Below are positions 21,601 to 31,993 of a DNA stretch of 64,000 bases, piece after piece; position 1 is the first letter of the stretch, and every line of letters starts with the position of its first letter. The notes under the pieces are model-generated. The model was not told the origin of the DNA, ran no database searches, and saw only the letters and a list, made by a program, of their open reading frames with translations. The DNA comes from Neonectria sp. B-13 (Eukaryota; Ascomycota; Sordariomycetes; Hypocreales; Nectriaceae). The stretch spans positions 5,066,309 through 5,130,308 of the forward strand of contig NOKP01000002.1 of NCBI GenBank assembly GCA_002682825.1, read 5' to 3'. Made by a program: the position numbers and the translations under genes.

Positions 21601-24600
21601 TGGGCTGGAGCTGGGGCTGACGACGACTTCCACATCATCGCTACCATCATCGATTCATCATCGCCTTGGGACGCATGCATGTCTCTTCCCTTTGGACGTA
21701 ACGCACGCACGTCTCGCATTCTTGAATCCCCCCCCCCAGGGCGTCACGAGACCGCGCTCCCTGCGTTGCCCATCCAAGTCCCTCCCACCCCAAGAAACTC
21801 AAGTCTTGGCGCCTAGGCTCAAGAACTTCCCTCCTCGAAGCTCTGCCAGGACGCGGTTGGTGGGCTACGACACCTAAGCCAAGGCTGACCCACCCGGCAC
21901 CGCGAACACCTTCGGGAATAACACATCCCCAGGATCAGCTTGAAACCTGCGACTCCACCTCCACCTCCACCCTTACCAAGCCCCCTGGCGGCCAAGTCGG
22001 CTGCGACGGCATCTCGAGGCCACACCAAGCCCACCACCATCCTGACGCCGGCATCATCCCTCAGAAGCCACACGCTCCAGTCAGTGCTGACAATGTGTCC
22101 TCTACTTCCTCCTTTGCCTCCTGCCCGGGCTTAGCATCCACCAAAGCCCAACATAACCTGTTCGAGACCCTCAGTATGCCCCGGCGGCCAAGGCATTCCA
22201 GGCATCCCGCCGCCGGGGCTTGATGCGCTCACGCCCCCGCGGAATGGTCCCCGTGCCAAGCATATGGCTGGCAACGCTTAAATTCATGCTTAATCCAGCG
22301 CGTGGTTGTGCCCTCGACCGTGTGCGTAGTCCCGTATCAGCTGCACCTGACTAGGTACCTTGCCGTCCTAACCATAGCTTACCAGTTACCACGGCAAAAG
22401 GCCCCAGATCACTCTCTGTGGCGTCGCATCTCGAGTTTCGCCAGTAACTCGTGATGACCAGTTCTGTGCTATCGGGCCCACCAATCTTGGTGCATCCGCG
22501 TACCGAACAAGTCGTCGTTTCTCCAAGATGCACCGGTACACGGCAGTGAGCGAAGGGATTCGCATTGCTGTCGCTTGGAAGAATGAGTTAGGATTCCGTG
22601 AGCCGAGATGAAGACCCATAAGCCGCATGCGCCATGTCCACATGCTCGAGGTTCATGGAAGAGAAGGGATCTTGGCGAGTGGAACAGGGACAGTCGGAGA
22701 AAGATAGCCCAGGGCATTTCGGACCTCTTTCCTGGGCTACTTTGCTGAGATGGGCTTACCGCCGCGTCGTTGCGGGTTGCAAGTCTCGATAGATTGCTGG
22801 GCTAGTGGGATCTCAGAGCCGGTTTGCCGAGCTCAACTCAACTTTCAGACGCCCTGCCCACCCCAAATGACAAGACAAGACGAAGACGACACCGCACCCC
22901 TGGCCATGGCCCATTGGACATCGTCATCCATACTCCATAGTACGAACTAAGGAGTAAAGACGGTCGATGCGCAGTCGATCTTGATGCGACAGTGTCTGTC
23001 TGGCTGGTCGGCGGAGGCAACTCGGGAGGAAGATATCGGCGCCTGGTGAAGCGCTCGCCGGGCGTTGGAGATTTGGGGGTTTATTACGAAAGCCAGGGGG
23101 GGGGGCCGTGTCCGTAACGACGACTCGGCAGCGCGGCACAGCGACGTCATGTCGTGGGTTTTGAGACGGGCGCGGGGAATGGACCAGGGCGACTAGAAAC
23201 GCCGATTTTCCCGAGGCAGCTCGCCTGGTTGGTTGGGGCTTGTCCAGACCTTCGAAACAACGCTGAATCCTGTCGCACCCAACACGAAGAGGTTCAGAGG
23301 TGGCTCCATCTGCTGCGTACAAGAAACACGGCCTTCTGGAACCACCAGCATGCGCAATTGTTGGTCAACGAGACTCCTGCTGCGCACGATGGAACACCAA
23401 GTAATGCTGTGAGTGAATGGCCCCGCCACCGATCTCGTTATCACTCCGGGACGTCTGGAAGTAACACAGGGTATTTGACTCCTGCGACCCGTGACTCTCC
23501 CAGGCGGGTTGCATTGATTTCCGCAACGCCAACCAAACCACGCGTCGTGCTCTGTGGCCTCGTTGGCCGAAGCTCGCCCCAGAGAGAAACCGAGTCTCGG
23601 TGGTTTTGCGGCGAGAAGAGCGCCTTTCTCCCCTGTCTCCACGGAGAGATTTTTTTCACTTGCCTGCAGAAACCAGTGTTGCATCAAGGTTACGTAGTAA
23701 GGTCTGCACGACGACAGATCAGCAGAGTTGCACGCAAAAGCCATGAGCTAGGCGGCCTGTTACTTTTGATCATGGCTGGTTCCGGTGCAGAAAAAGCCGA
23801 GCTAAAAAGAAAGAACTTTGCCTGGAGCTTCTCTGGCTTAAGCTTACCCTTGGACCTAAAAACTGGTGTCAGAGCCAACGTCGTGGACCTGGGGCGATCA
23901 TCTTGGCAGCACTGGGTCGCTACGTATTCAATCTCTTCTGGCACGCGGAGGGTCCGATCATCACGGAGCACCTAGTGAACCTTGCCCAGTACGAAGTACA
24001 CGTGTAGGGCAAGTGCTGATTTGACGAAATTCCGTCGTGATGTAAACAAAACCTCAACAATGATAATAATAACAATGAGTGGCGATGCTAATACCCGAAA
24101 TAGCACCTGGTGTTGAGATTGATGACGGGCCCCCGTGGACCCGTTGGAGGATTTAAGTGCTGACCCTGTGACGTTTCGGAGCACTACTGTTGGGGGGAAC
24201 ATGCGGCTCTCGGGCTCATCGGATGAAGGATCGTCCTCGATCCAAGGCTGAAAGGGAGGCGATGATGAGGATTTGCAATGGCCGGTGTTGGCGGAATGCC
24301 TAAATATCTCCGGGCTTACTGTGTCTGCCCTCAGCGCAGCATGCCGCAGCAGTCAGGGCCCCTGTCCGCCGAGATGGAATTATGCCTGGCAGGGCTGCTT
24401 CGGCCCCCGAATGCGATAGCTGGCAACTCGATGACAATTCGGTTGTTCACATCGAGTTTCCTTTTTCTCGTTACGAGACACTGACGCACCTCGGTGGAGG
24501 CTTGCGGACGAGGATACATACGACCCCCCCATGGTCGGGCCGCCGGCGATACGGCATCAGAAATGACGATTGCCGTCCACTCTGGCTCGGACTTTATTCG

Positions 24601-25112
24601 CGAAAGACTGAAAAGGGTTCGTTTCCATTTGGGGAAAGGAGCGGCCGCTACGGGTGGGTTGGGATCGGGAGATATGCAAGAGAGCGTGTGTCGAGGAAGT
24701 GTCACAGGTCACAGCTCGCGGGTCACTGAAACGGCGATTGCACGACGACAAACATTCGAGGTTGTCTCGGTCTGTACTCGTAACCCAGGACTGGGCGAGC
24801 GAGAGCGAGGTACAGTATATATCAGCACACGGGGATGAAGCTGCCTAGCCAATTCATAGGGGCGGATATAAGAAATGCACGGGGTTAGATGATCGATAAG
24901 TAGTGGTGGTTTAGGGGTTGCTGTACGAGGTATAGTACCACGTCGCTGTTTCGATTGCTGATTGTTGGTCACGATGGTTGGTTGGTGGTGAGCGACCTCG
25001 TCGGTAGCCCCTGGCCCTCGTACCGTTGAGAGAAGCTCGGGATTGGACTTGGCACTGGGGGGGCGTGTCAGTCGATCGCTGCAAGCAGAGCCTCCAGGGG
25101 GACAGAGGCCAG

Positions 25113-25133
25113 GGAGAGAGAGAGAAAGAGAGC

Positions 25134-25166
<33 letters not shown>
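25113..25166 (+). repeat. (AG)n microsatellite
   Basis: About 54 bp of alternating A and G includes an uninterrupted core of roughly 13 AG units, preceded by interrupted GAGA/GAAAGAG sequence. Confidence 0.95.
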
Positions 25167-25169
<3 letters not shown>

Positions 25170-25686
25170 CAGGTCAGATGGAGAGCTTCCTTCAAATGAT
25201 TCCAGCGGCATGGGGGAGATGAAGTTTGGGACTTTAGCCCAGTCACAGCATATAATCCGTATTCGTAGTTGCATCTTTTGCTGCCCTGCCATCAACGGAT
25301 TCCATCCAGCTGGTGTGTCAGCCGTAGTCTATTCTGACCCGAGAGAGCCAAGCCTCCCCCAAGCCCAGACGCACCGGCCAAGCAGTTGTACTTTAGTGCT
25401 AGCCACCACCCCCAGATTTCCTCCTTTGGCGCCGTGTTCCAGATGTCGCAGGCTTTCGGCAGACACGGCACTTGGTGCTGGACGGTGGCGGGCCTGGTGC
25501 CAAGCCATAATTGGGCCTAGACAGCCGCATCATCCGCGGCGTTGGCGATGACAGTGCGGTGCACCACCATTGTGCAGTGCGTGTCAGTGAGTGTGTGGTG
25601 AGAATGGCGGGACCGGAATCATCCATTTGATTTATCAACACTGACACCGCATTTTTGTAATAGTGATGATGAATGCCCGCCCTTCT

Positions 25687-25747
25687 GTCTCTCTCTGTGT
25701 GTGTGTGTGTGTCTGTGTGCGTGCGTGCGCCTCTCTCGCTCTCGCTC
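25687..25747 (+). repeat. (TC)n-(GT)n-(CG/CT) compound microsatellite
   Basis: Alternating pyrimidine-purine GT and GTGC units are flanked on both sides by TC-rich sequence. The alternating GT/GC segment is a classic Z-DNA-prone type. Confidence 0.9.
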
Positions 25748-28700
25748 CCACCGCCCCAAGATTAAGCTATTGCAGGGTCCGGGTCCCTCCCCCCCTCAAT
25801 CATGGATCATATGGAACTTTCCATCGTCGCTCAACTGAAAACCCAGGCCGAGCGTAACGTATCCATTCAGCGCCCGGGGATGCCTTTTGCAGGTGACGCT
25901 CGCCAATGCAGTGGGCGCGCCGACAAACCCGGGGTCCTTGTCGTCGAACGCCCCCTCTAGGGCTAGGCTGCCGGCCGAGAAAGAGAGCAAAAGACGGGCA
26001 ACTCGCAGTGATGCACACTAAAGAAAAAAATGAGGAGGTGCTAGCGCCTCCAACTTACATCAGTCCGCTACAATAAACATCCACAGAGAAGGATTGAGAG
26101 GCGTGGGATCTTGCATGGACCCACGCCCACGCCCACACCCCCGGTCTCAATGGAGAGTTCCTTGTTCCAAAGGCGAAGCTGGCCCTGGCCCTGTCTGCCT
26201 TGGATGAAGGAATGATATGAAAAATGCCCGTTTTGGTAGTTAAACCAGAGGCGTCGTCGGGCTGAGGACGAAGCTTCAGGAATTAAGCTCACTGATGACA
26301 CTGGCACACTGACGCGCGTACCTACACCACAACCTGCGTCCAACTAGCGTAGAGGTGATGCTCTGGAGAGCGTCAGAAAAAGCCGAGGCGTTTTCTGCGC
26401 CTCTGGAGCTACTGTACGAATACATAACTCGCTGCAGTGAGCAGTCTGCACATGTAGCTCATGTTTCAATCTCGAGAACACCCCGCGCCATCCGCCTTTT
26501 GTTGTTGATTTTTTTTTTGGCACTTTGGTTCTTTTGTTTCGTGCGGGTTTATCTCTCTCAAGTCTCCCCATGTCCCCATCTTTTCTCTCGCCCGTCCTGC
26601 CGCTTCTCCGCTCAGACGAGCTCACTTTCTGCCCTTTCCCCCCCGTCTCTCCCTTGCTCTGACTAAAAAGAACCAGGTAACAGCAGAAAGCAGCGTAAAA
26701 AGGTTCTCGTCGTCGATGGGACTAGGTTAGCGTTTATGTTTGCGGCGGACGCTCAATAGTAGACGCTGTCGCCGTCGCATCACCAGTGACACGATCAGAG
26801 TGAAATGTTCAGATTAGAACGGGCGGCGATTGGATCATTGTTCCCGGTTGGAGAATAGTCTGGCCCAGGCTGGGTCCTGGCCTGACGGATCGAGTACGCT
26901 TGGATGGGCCTTGGACACACGACCTAGACTCGAGGATGTGAGGAACAAGTTCGCGTGCTCGCTACACTTACAGCAACGGCCCGTAGCAAACACAAAGAAT
27001 GCCAGAAAGATTTCGTGAAGATACCAAAGATACAAATGCAACGAACCCAAGCCTCAGCAAAGTAGCGGGTTCCTGAGGCAAAAGGGCCCAAAAGCAAAAA
27101 GAGGGTCGGAGAAAAGGCGCAAGTCTTACTTCTCACCTTAAACTGGACCCCTCCTCTCAAAGCCTGCTCACCAGGACGGGCGGACGGACCAGTTTGCCAG
27201 TGAATCAGTGGCCGACGACGCCTCCCTCGCGACTTACCTGGCCTAGAGATTCTGTACGCAGCACCACGTTCAGCCTCTCGAGGTTCCAGACTCACAAGCT
27301 CCCCGAGCTTCGCAACTCCATGTCGCCGGACTCGAGACTCGGGACACCAGTGGAAAGCTCCCCACGCCGCTTCTCCCGCTTTCGTCTTCTATACTTGTAT
27401 ACTTGTACGTAGTAGACCAGACCAATGCATCCACGGTCGAATCCACATTCCGCCGCCTATCCCTATCCCTATGGCTGTGGCCTCCATCCAAGCCCTGTCA
27501 CGCCTCGCCTTGCAGCGTCATCTCGCAGTGCTCAACTCGCTCACTGCTTGGCCCCTTGATGGTGGGTCGGCTTCAAAAGCTTGTCCTGACCAACCCTCCC
27601 AAACCCTGCCGCTGCAGCCACGCCTCTGCTCCTCTGCGCCACACGCCTCTGGCCCTCTCACACGCCCTCGCAACAGGCACTTCACACTCCTTCTTGGCTC
27701 TGCCGTGCTCCGTCCCTTCTCCACACTCCCGGCCATGTGTCGCCGAGTTATCCACCACCGCTTTACGCTCTGCGCCCTCTGAAGCTCTCAAGTCTCCAAG
27801 TCTCTCAGTCTCATTTTCCCTTTCCCGGCTTGCCTTTGCAACCTTATCTAGGTCTTGGCCCCCCGTCCGCTTCCATTTGTGTCCAAGGACACGTTCGAAG
27901 AGAGAGACACCCTGTTGACCCTCGTCCCCTCGCCGGCTTCATATCCTCGACCTCTACATCTCCCAACGCTGAACTTCTCGTCCTCTGTTGCGTCCCCACG
28001 CCCGTATTGATAGGTACGTAAGTCTTCGACTCACGTCTCGTGTGTTTTCCTCGGCTCTTGGCACGCGGTGATCCCGGCTCGGTGCCCAGAGTGAGGCGGC
28101 TGAGTGCATGGGCCAGGTGAAGTGGACAAGCGTTCTGAATTCATCTTTTGGCCAAGGCGTCATTCTGCCCTGCTGCAATCCTCCACCGATGCTTAGAGCC
28201 GCATCGTTATTCTCATGTTCTTATCCTTATCCTTTTGCTTCACTTGATCGTCGCCTACCGTGTCCTGTGCCGGTTTGGCGGCCGGGCATTCACAGCTTCG
28301 CTCAGTCGGTGCCTCCGGCGCCAAGACGGTGGCATTACCCCAGAGGCTCTTGGAACGTCGTCATGCACATCGCCAAGCGGCAAACACACTCAATCTCAGG
28401 GAAATTTTAGTCGAGTGGGTCTCCACTGGATCGGCTCCGACGGCACTCTTCCGCAAGGGAATCGAGGCTCCAACCCCTGTCTCTGGCAGTGCGTGTTACG
28501 GTGCTGCATGTACTTCGTACGGGCGTGCGCAAGTTGTATCAGCATTATATATGGCCTGGGCGCTGCTCTCGCACAGTCAGCCCTCCCACCCTTGCACGCT
28601 TTGCCCTTCTCTGTGCTCGCATCTCACCCTCCTCCTTGGCTACTCCTTGGCTTGGCAGCATTTCTTTCCCAAGTCATTTCTTCTCTGGTCACTCAACACC

Positions 28701-29055
28701 CGGCCTTTACTGACTCGTCCAACCCTCAATTAGCTCCGGTTGCCACAAGAACCCACAGACAATCCGACGACACCCCGGCCGCTCTTCAATCGCCTCGCAC
28801 CGTTTGGACTTTGACGGCACCTGGCTCGTCTAAACTCACTGCCTTGCCCCAACCCTCCCGGAAACGCCAAGAAACTTAAGCAGCCCGCTTCCCTTCCCTT
28901 GGTGGAGACGTGGACGCAATTCCGCGCAGCATTCGGCCGTTGTGGAGCCAGACTCAATAATACGTACATCCGCATCCAGTATCCAGTGTTGGCCCGATTA
29001 GATCTGGTGGGGCGCCGCGTGGAAGTCAACACTAGCTCTCACGGGCAATTCTTCT

Positions 29056-29061
29056 TATAAA
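29056..29061 (+). promoter_or_regulatory. Candidate TATA box upstream of pac2
   Basis: A TATAAA hexamer lies 99 bp before the pac2 start codon. If used, it would give a very short leader. It competes with the idea of a long leader starting near 27.4-28 kb. The call rests on motif and position only. Confidence 0.4.
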
Positions 29062-29159
29062 GGCCTTTACGCCCTCCAGCTCCTGCGCTTACGCGAGGAG
29101 CACTTGCAACCGCCAGGCTGCGCCAACTACAGAATTCAGACCCAATCCTCTTGGACAAG

Positions 29160-30476
29160 ATGGAAACCTACCACGGCTACGTACGGACGCCCGCCGACGC
29201 CATCCGCCTGTTCGAAGCTTGCAGGTTAGGCGTCTTACCTAGAGTGCAACGACGGCTCTCGGAGAAGGAGAGACAATCGATTCGATCTGGCTCGGTATTC
29301 GTGTGGGACGAGCGAGAAGCTGGCATGCGACGATGGACCGACGGCAAGTCATGGAGTGCGAGCCGGGTATCTGGCAGCTTCCTGACCTACCGTGAGATGG
29401 AAGGCAAGCGAGGAGGCGGCTTCTCTGGTAGACGAAACGCCGGCAAGACTCCCGATTCTGGGCGCGGTAGCGACGAAGACCAGGACGACGGCGAGCCGGA
29501 AGGATACCGATACAAGGCCGACGGGCTTATGAAGCAGTCATTCAGCATCACCACCTCCAACGGCCAACACCTTCACCTCATCTCATATTACTCGCGCCCG
29601 CAACCAGGCCAGCCCGACCTCCCCCAGCCAACTTCAGATCCCTCCCTGCGAGGCATCATTCCCGTCAAGGGCATGTACCCCGAATCCAGCATGGGAGAAA
29701 CCAACCCGACTCCTGCCCTCACGCGAGCCCCGATGCAACAGCCTCCCTTCATGGTAGCGCCTCAACATCCCCATCAGCATCCGTATCCTCCCCAATACGG
29801 CCAACCTGGCTATGGTTGGCCGCCGTCACCGATGGCGACACCTCCTTACAGCCATTATGTGGCTCCCTACCCTTCAATCGGCCACCATCAACTCCCTCCC
29901 CACGTCTCCCAGGCTCAGCTGCCGCCTCCGCAGTACGCCCAGGCACCGCATTACGACCAGCGAGCCACCCTTCCACCTCCGCATTCGAAGCCTACGAATC
30001 TCGCTTCCTACTCCCAACACCCGTCACCGCACTACACGCATGCACCGCTGCCTCCCCGACAGGGCTCGCCTCGGGAGCACCTTCAGGCTGCTGCTCGGAG
30101 CGCTATGGTCGATCCTCGCATGGATACACCCAATCGCGGCCACCAGGGACCGCTCCCTGCTCTCGGTGCCGTTACTAGCGGAGCTTCGAGCAACTCTCTT
30201 GCAGCAATCAGCACTCCCCCTAACCGCGCCTTGAGTGTCAGCCCACCCCGGAGCTCGCACTCAGCAGAGGCACCTTCAACGACTGGGAACAAGGCAAGCC
30301 TGTCGGCACTTCTGCATCCGACCCCTGCCAGTAGCGATCCTGGCAGTGCCAATCCCGCTAGCAATGGCAGCGCGAGCAGCAGCCCCAGGACCAACGGGAT
30401 CTGCGGCCTGGAGAAGGGTGGTGTGAGCGAGGACGCGCGGGCACTGAGAATGCTGGATCGGAAGTTCTGCATCTAG
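29160..30476 (+). CDS. pac2: Gti1/Pac2-family (WOPR) transcription regulator, Pac2 type
   Basis: This single exon encodes 438 residues. I start it at the ATG at 29160 (METYHGYV...), not at the in-frame TTG at 29151. Residues 1-150 hold the bipartite WOPR DNA-binding domain. The first half (GYVRTPADAIRLFEACRLG...RRLSEKERQSIRSGSVFVWDEREAGMRRWTDGKSWSASRVSGSFLTYREMEGK) is joined by an acidic linker (DEDQDDGEPEG) to the second half (YKADGLMKQSFSITTSNGQHLHLISYYSR). Residue T60 in RRWTDG fits a PKA consensus and lies at the position conserved across the family. The rest is Pro/Gln/His-rich and disordered, ending ALRMLDRKFCI. The METYxGY and SASRVSGSF signatures place it with fission-yeast Pac2 rather than the Wor1/Ryp1/Sge1 branch. 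Pac2 acts in cAMP-independent control of sexual development; the role here is inferred. Confidence 0.93.
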   Translation: METYHGYVRTPADAIRLFEACRLGVLPRVQRRLSEKERQSIRSGSVFVWDEREAGMRRWTDGKSWSASRVSGSFLTYREMEGKRGGGFSGRRNAGKTPDSGRGSDEDQDDGEPEGYRYKADGLMKQSFSITTSNGQHLHLISYYSRPQPGQPDLPQPTSDPSLRGIIPVKGMYPESSMGETNPTPALTRAPMQQPPFMVAPQHPHQHPYPPQYGQPGYGWPPSPMATPPYSHYVAPYPSIGHHQLPPHVSQAQLPPPQYAQAPHYDQRATLPPPHSKPTNLASYSQHPSPHYTHAPLPPRQGSPREHLQAAARSAMVDPRMDTPNRGHQGPLPALGAVTSGASSNSLAAISTPPNRALSVSPPRSSHSAEAPSTTGNKASLSALLHPTPASSDPGSANPASNGSASSSPRTNGICGLEKGGVSEDARALRMLDRKFCI

Positions 30477-31993
30477 GGCGATGAGACGAATGATTTGGTC
30501 GACGCTGCAAAACTCGCTCTTGAAAAGACTGAGAAACACGATGGGGATTAAGCTCCATCCAGTGGGGCTAGAGGTGGTCGACGGTTCTGGCAGAACCTCA
30601 CGGGATGATTCAGCATTGCATTACACTTTTCTTGTCATGTTTTACTCATGCATTGTTATGGCGCCTGGATTTTTAGGGGGCGGCAGCCAGGGGGTTTGCC
30701 GCGGTTGCATTCAGCGGGATTCTATCACGACTGTCAATGGGGGATTTGGTGTTTATCTTGTCAAACCCAGTCTTGTATCGAAGATACAATGGGTTTTATT
30801 TCGCGGTGTTTAGGGTGACATCGTCGGTGACGATGAAGTGTCCTTTTGTGCGTGTATGTAGTCTACCTAGCAATACCAAGCGCTTGTGGGCAACAATATC
30901 TGAGCAGCCTATTTTTGTGACTGCATGTGTCGGGTGAGATTGATACTAAGTTGCAGATAAGCTTACGACGGCGTCCGGGTGTGTTGGTGATGTCCCCAAT
31001 TCCCACACATCGCTGGTAACTGAACGCTGTCTCGCCCGGTTGACCCTGCAGCCGTTTTGCTGCATCACTTCTCCTTGGAATAGCTCTTTTCCATTCGCGC
31101 CCAGGCAGGCCAGGCTCCGGGCACTTGAACGCCGCGCGGAGGGCCGCGTCATCGTGGTCCGGCGGCGGGGTGGTGAGGAACCCGGCTGGGAGGGACTGTA
31201 ATTTAGCAAAGAGTATCCAGGCTGGCGGCTAGGGTTGGGCTGGCTAGAAGACGTCTTCGTCATGGAGGTGGTATCCTTCGGTCGACGATGTTTCATGGCA
31301 ATGGGGGCAGCTTTGCTGGGGTGTGGGATTGGGTCTGCTGGGGTTGTTTTAGCCGCCTGGTAATGTCGGGTGAAAGTCGATACATGTGTTGAGAATATGT
31401 GGGGTCCGGTTGAAGAACGTTGCGTTGAGAGTTGTGGGCTAGATGTGGCATGGGTGAGGATGCTTTACAGTATTGATATCATGAAGCTTGGTGTTGAAGC
31501 CGATATTGTAGCAGGAAACCTTACAGATTCGTACTACCTTGCATCTAATGGATTTGATAAAGCCTTAACCTTATGATGCCAAATCAAAGCCATTGCGTTT
31601 TCGGGTCGAAAGTCAAAGACATTGGTACTTTTCCCTCAATGTTTGCGGTGCCCCTACATATGCAAGTGAAGAGGATGTCAAAAACGCCTGAAGAAGTGAT
31701 GTCAAGCCAAAGTACACAGGGTAGCTTCATGGAACGGGGTCAGCCGCATAATAGTTCCGCCGACCCGACCCACTCGAGCCCATCAGCTCCCCTGCACTAG
31801 GCTGGATCTAAGCCAGGATTCGACGCAAAGGAAGCTTTCTACGCGACTCGGGAGATTCTTTGTTGCCCCCAAAACGTCATGACCACAGAGCCCTAGGCAA
31901 ACTGGGACAGCCAACATTTCCATCTCGTCCGCGATCGAATATCCATTGCGACGATGCTGACGAGGTCCATCTGACACTCGCGCAGCGCCAATC
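30477..31993. other. Intergenic region between pac2 and cft2
   Basis: About 1.5 kb holds the pac2 3' flank and the cft2 promoter. ORFs are short and unsupported. I see no distinctive motif. Confidence 0.6.

Larger units (their letters stand above)
17087..29159. other. 12-kb gene desert upstream of pac2
   Basis: I recognise no gene on either strand. The longest ORF (23154-23975) begins with GTG, has no domain and no splice support. The region holds homopolymer G/C runs (18527-18537, 21728-21737, 23096-23105) and two TTAGGG copies (18113-18124). It also holds a CTGGAAACT-type imperfect tandem repeat (about 18593-18648), (AG)n, (GT)n and (CCTATC)n repeats. From about 27.4 to 28.0 kb it is pyrimidine-rich with a GTACGTAAGT donor-like site (28014-28023), compatible with the start of a long spliced leader for pac2. 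I see no transposon ORF or long terminal repeat, and base composition is not AT-rich as RIP-mutated repeats would be. Confidence 0.55.

Noticed and set aside
23154..23975. 273-codon plus-strand ORF in the gene desert
   Set aside because: It begins at GTG, not ATG, has no family resemblance or splice signals, and has a comparable antisense ORF over the same bases.
17087..29159. Secondary-metabolite cluster or transposon island in the desert
   Set aside because: No PKS, NRPS, P450, transposase, reverse transcriptase or integrase motif is seen on either strand, and there is no AT-rich RIP signature.
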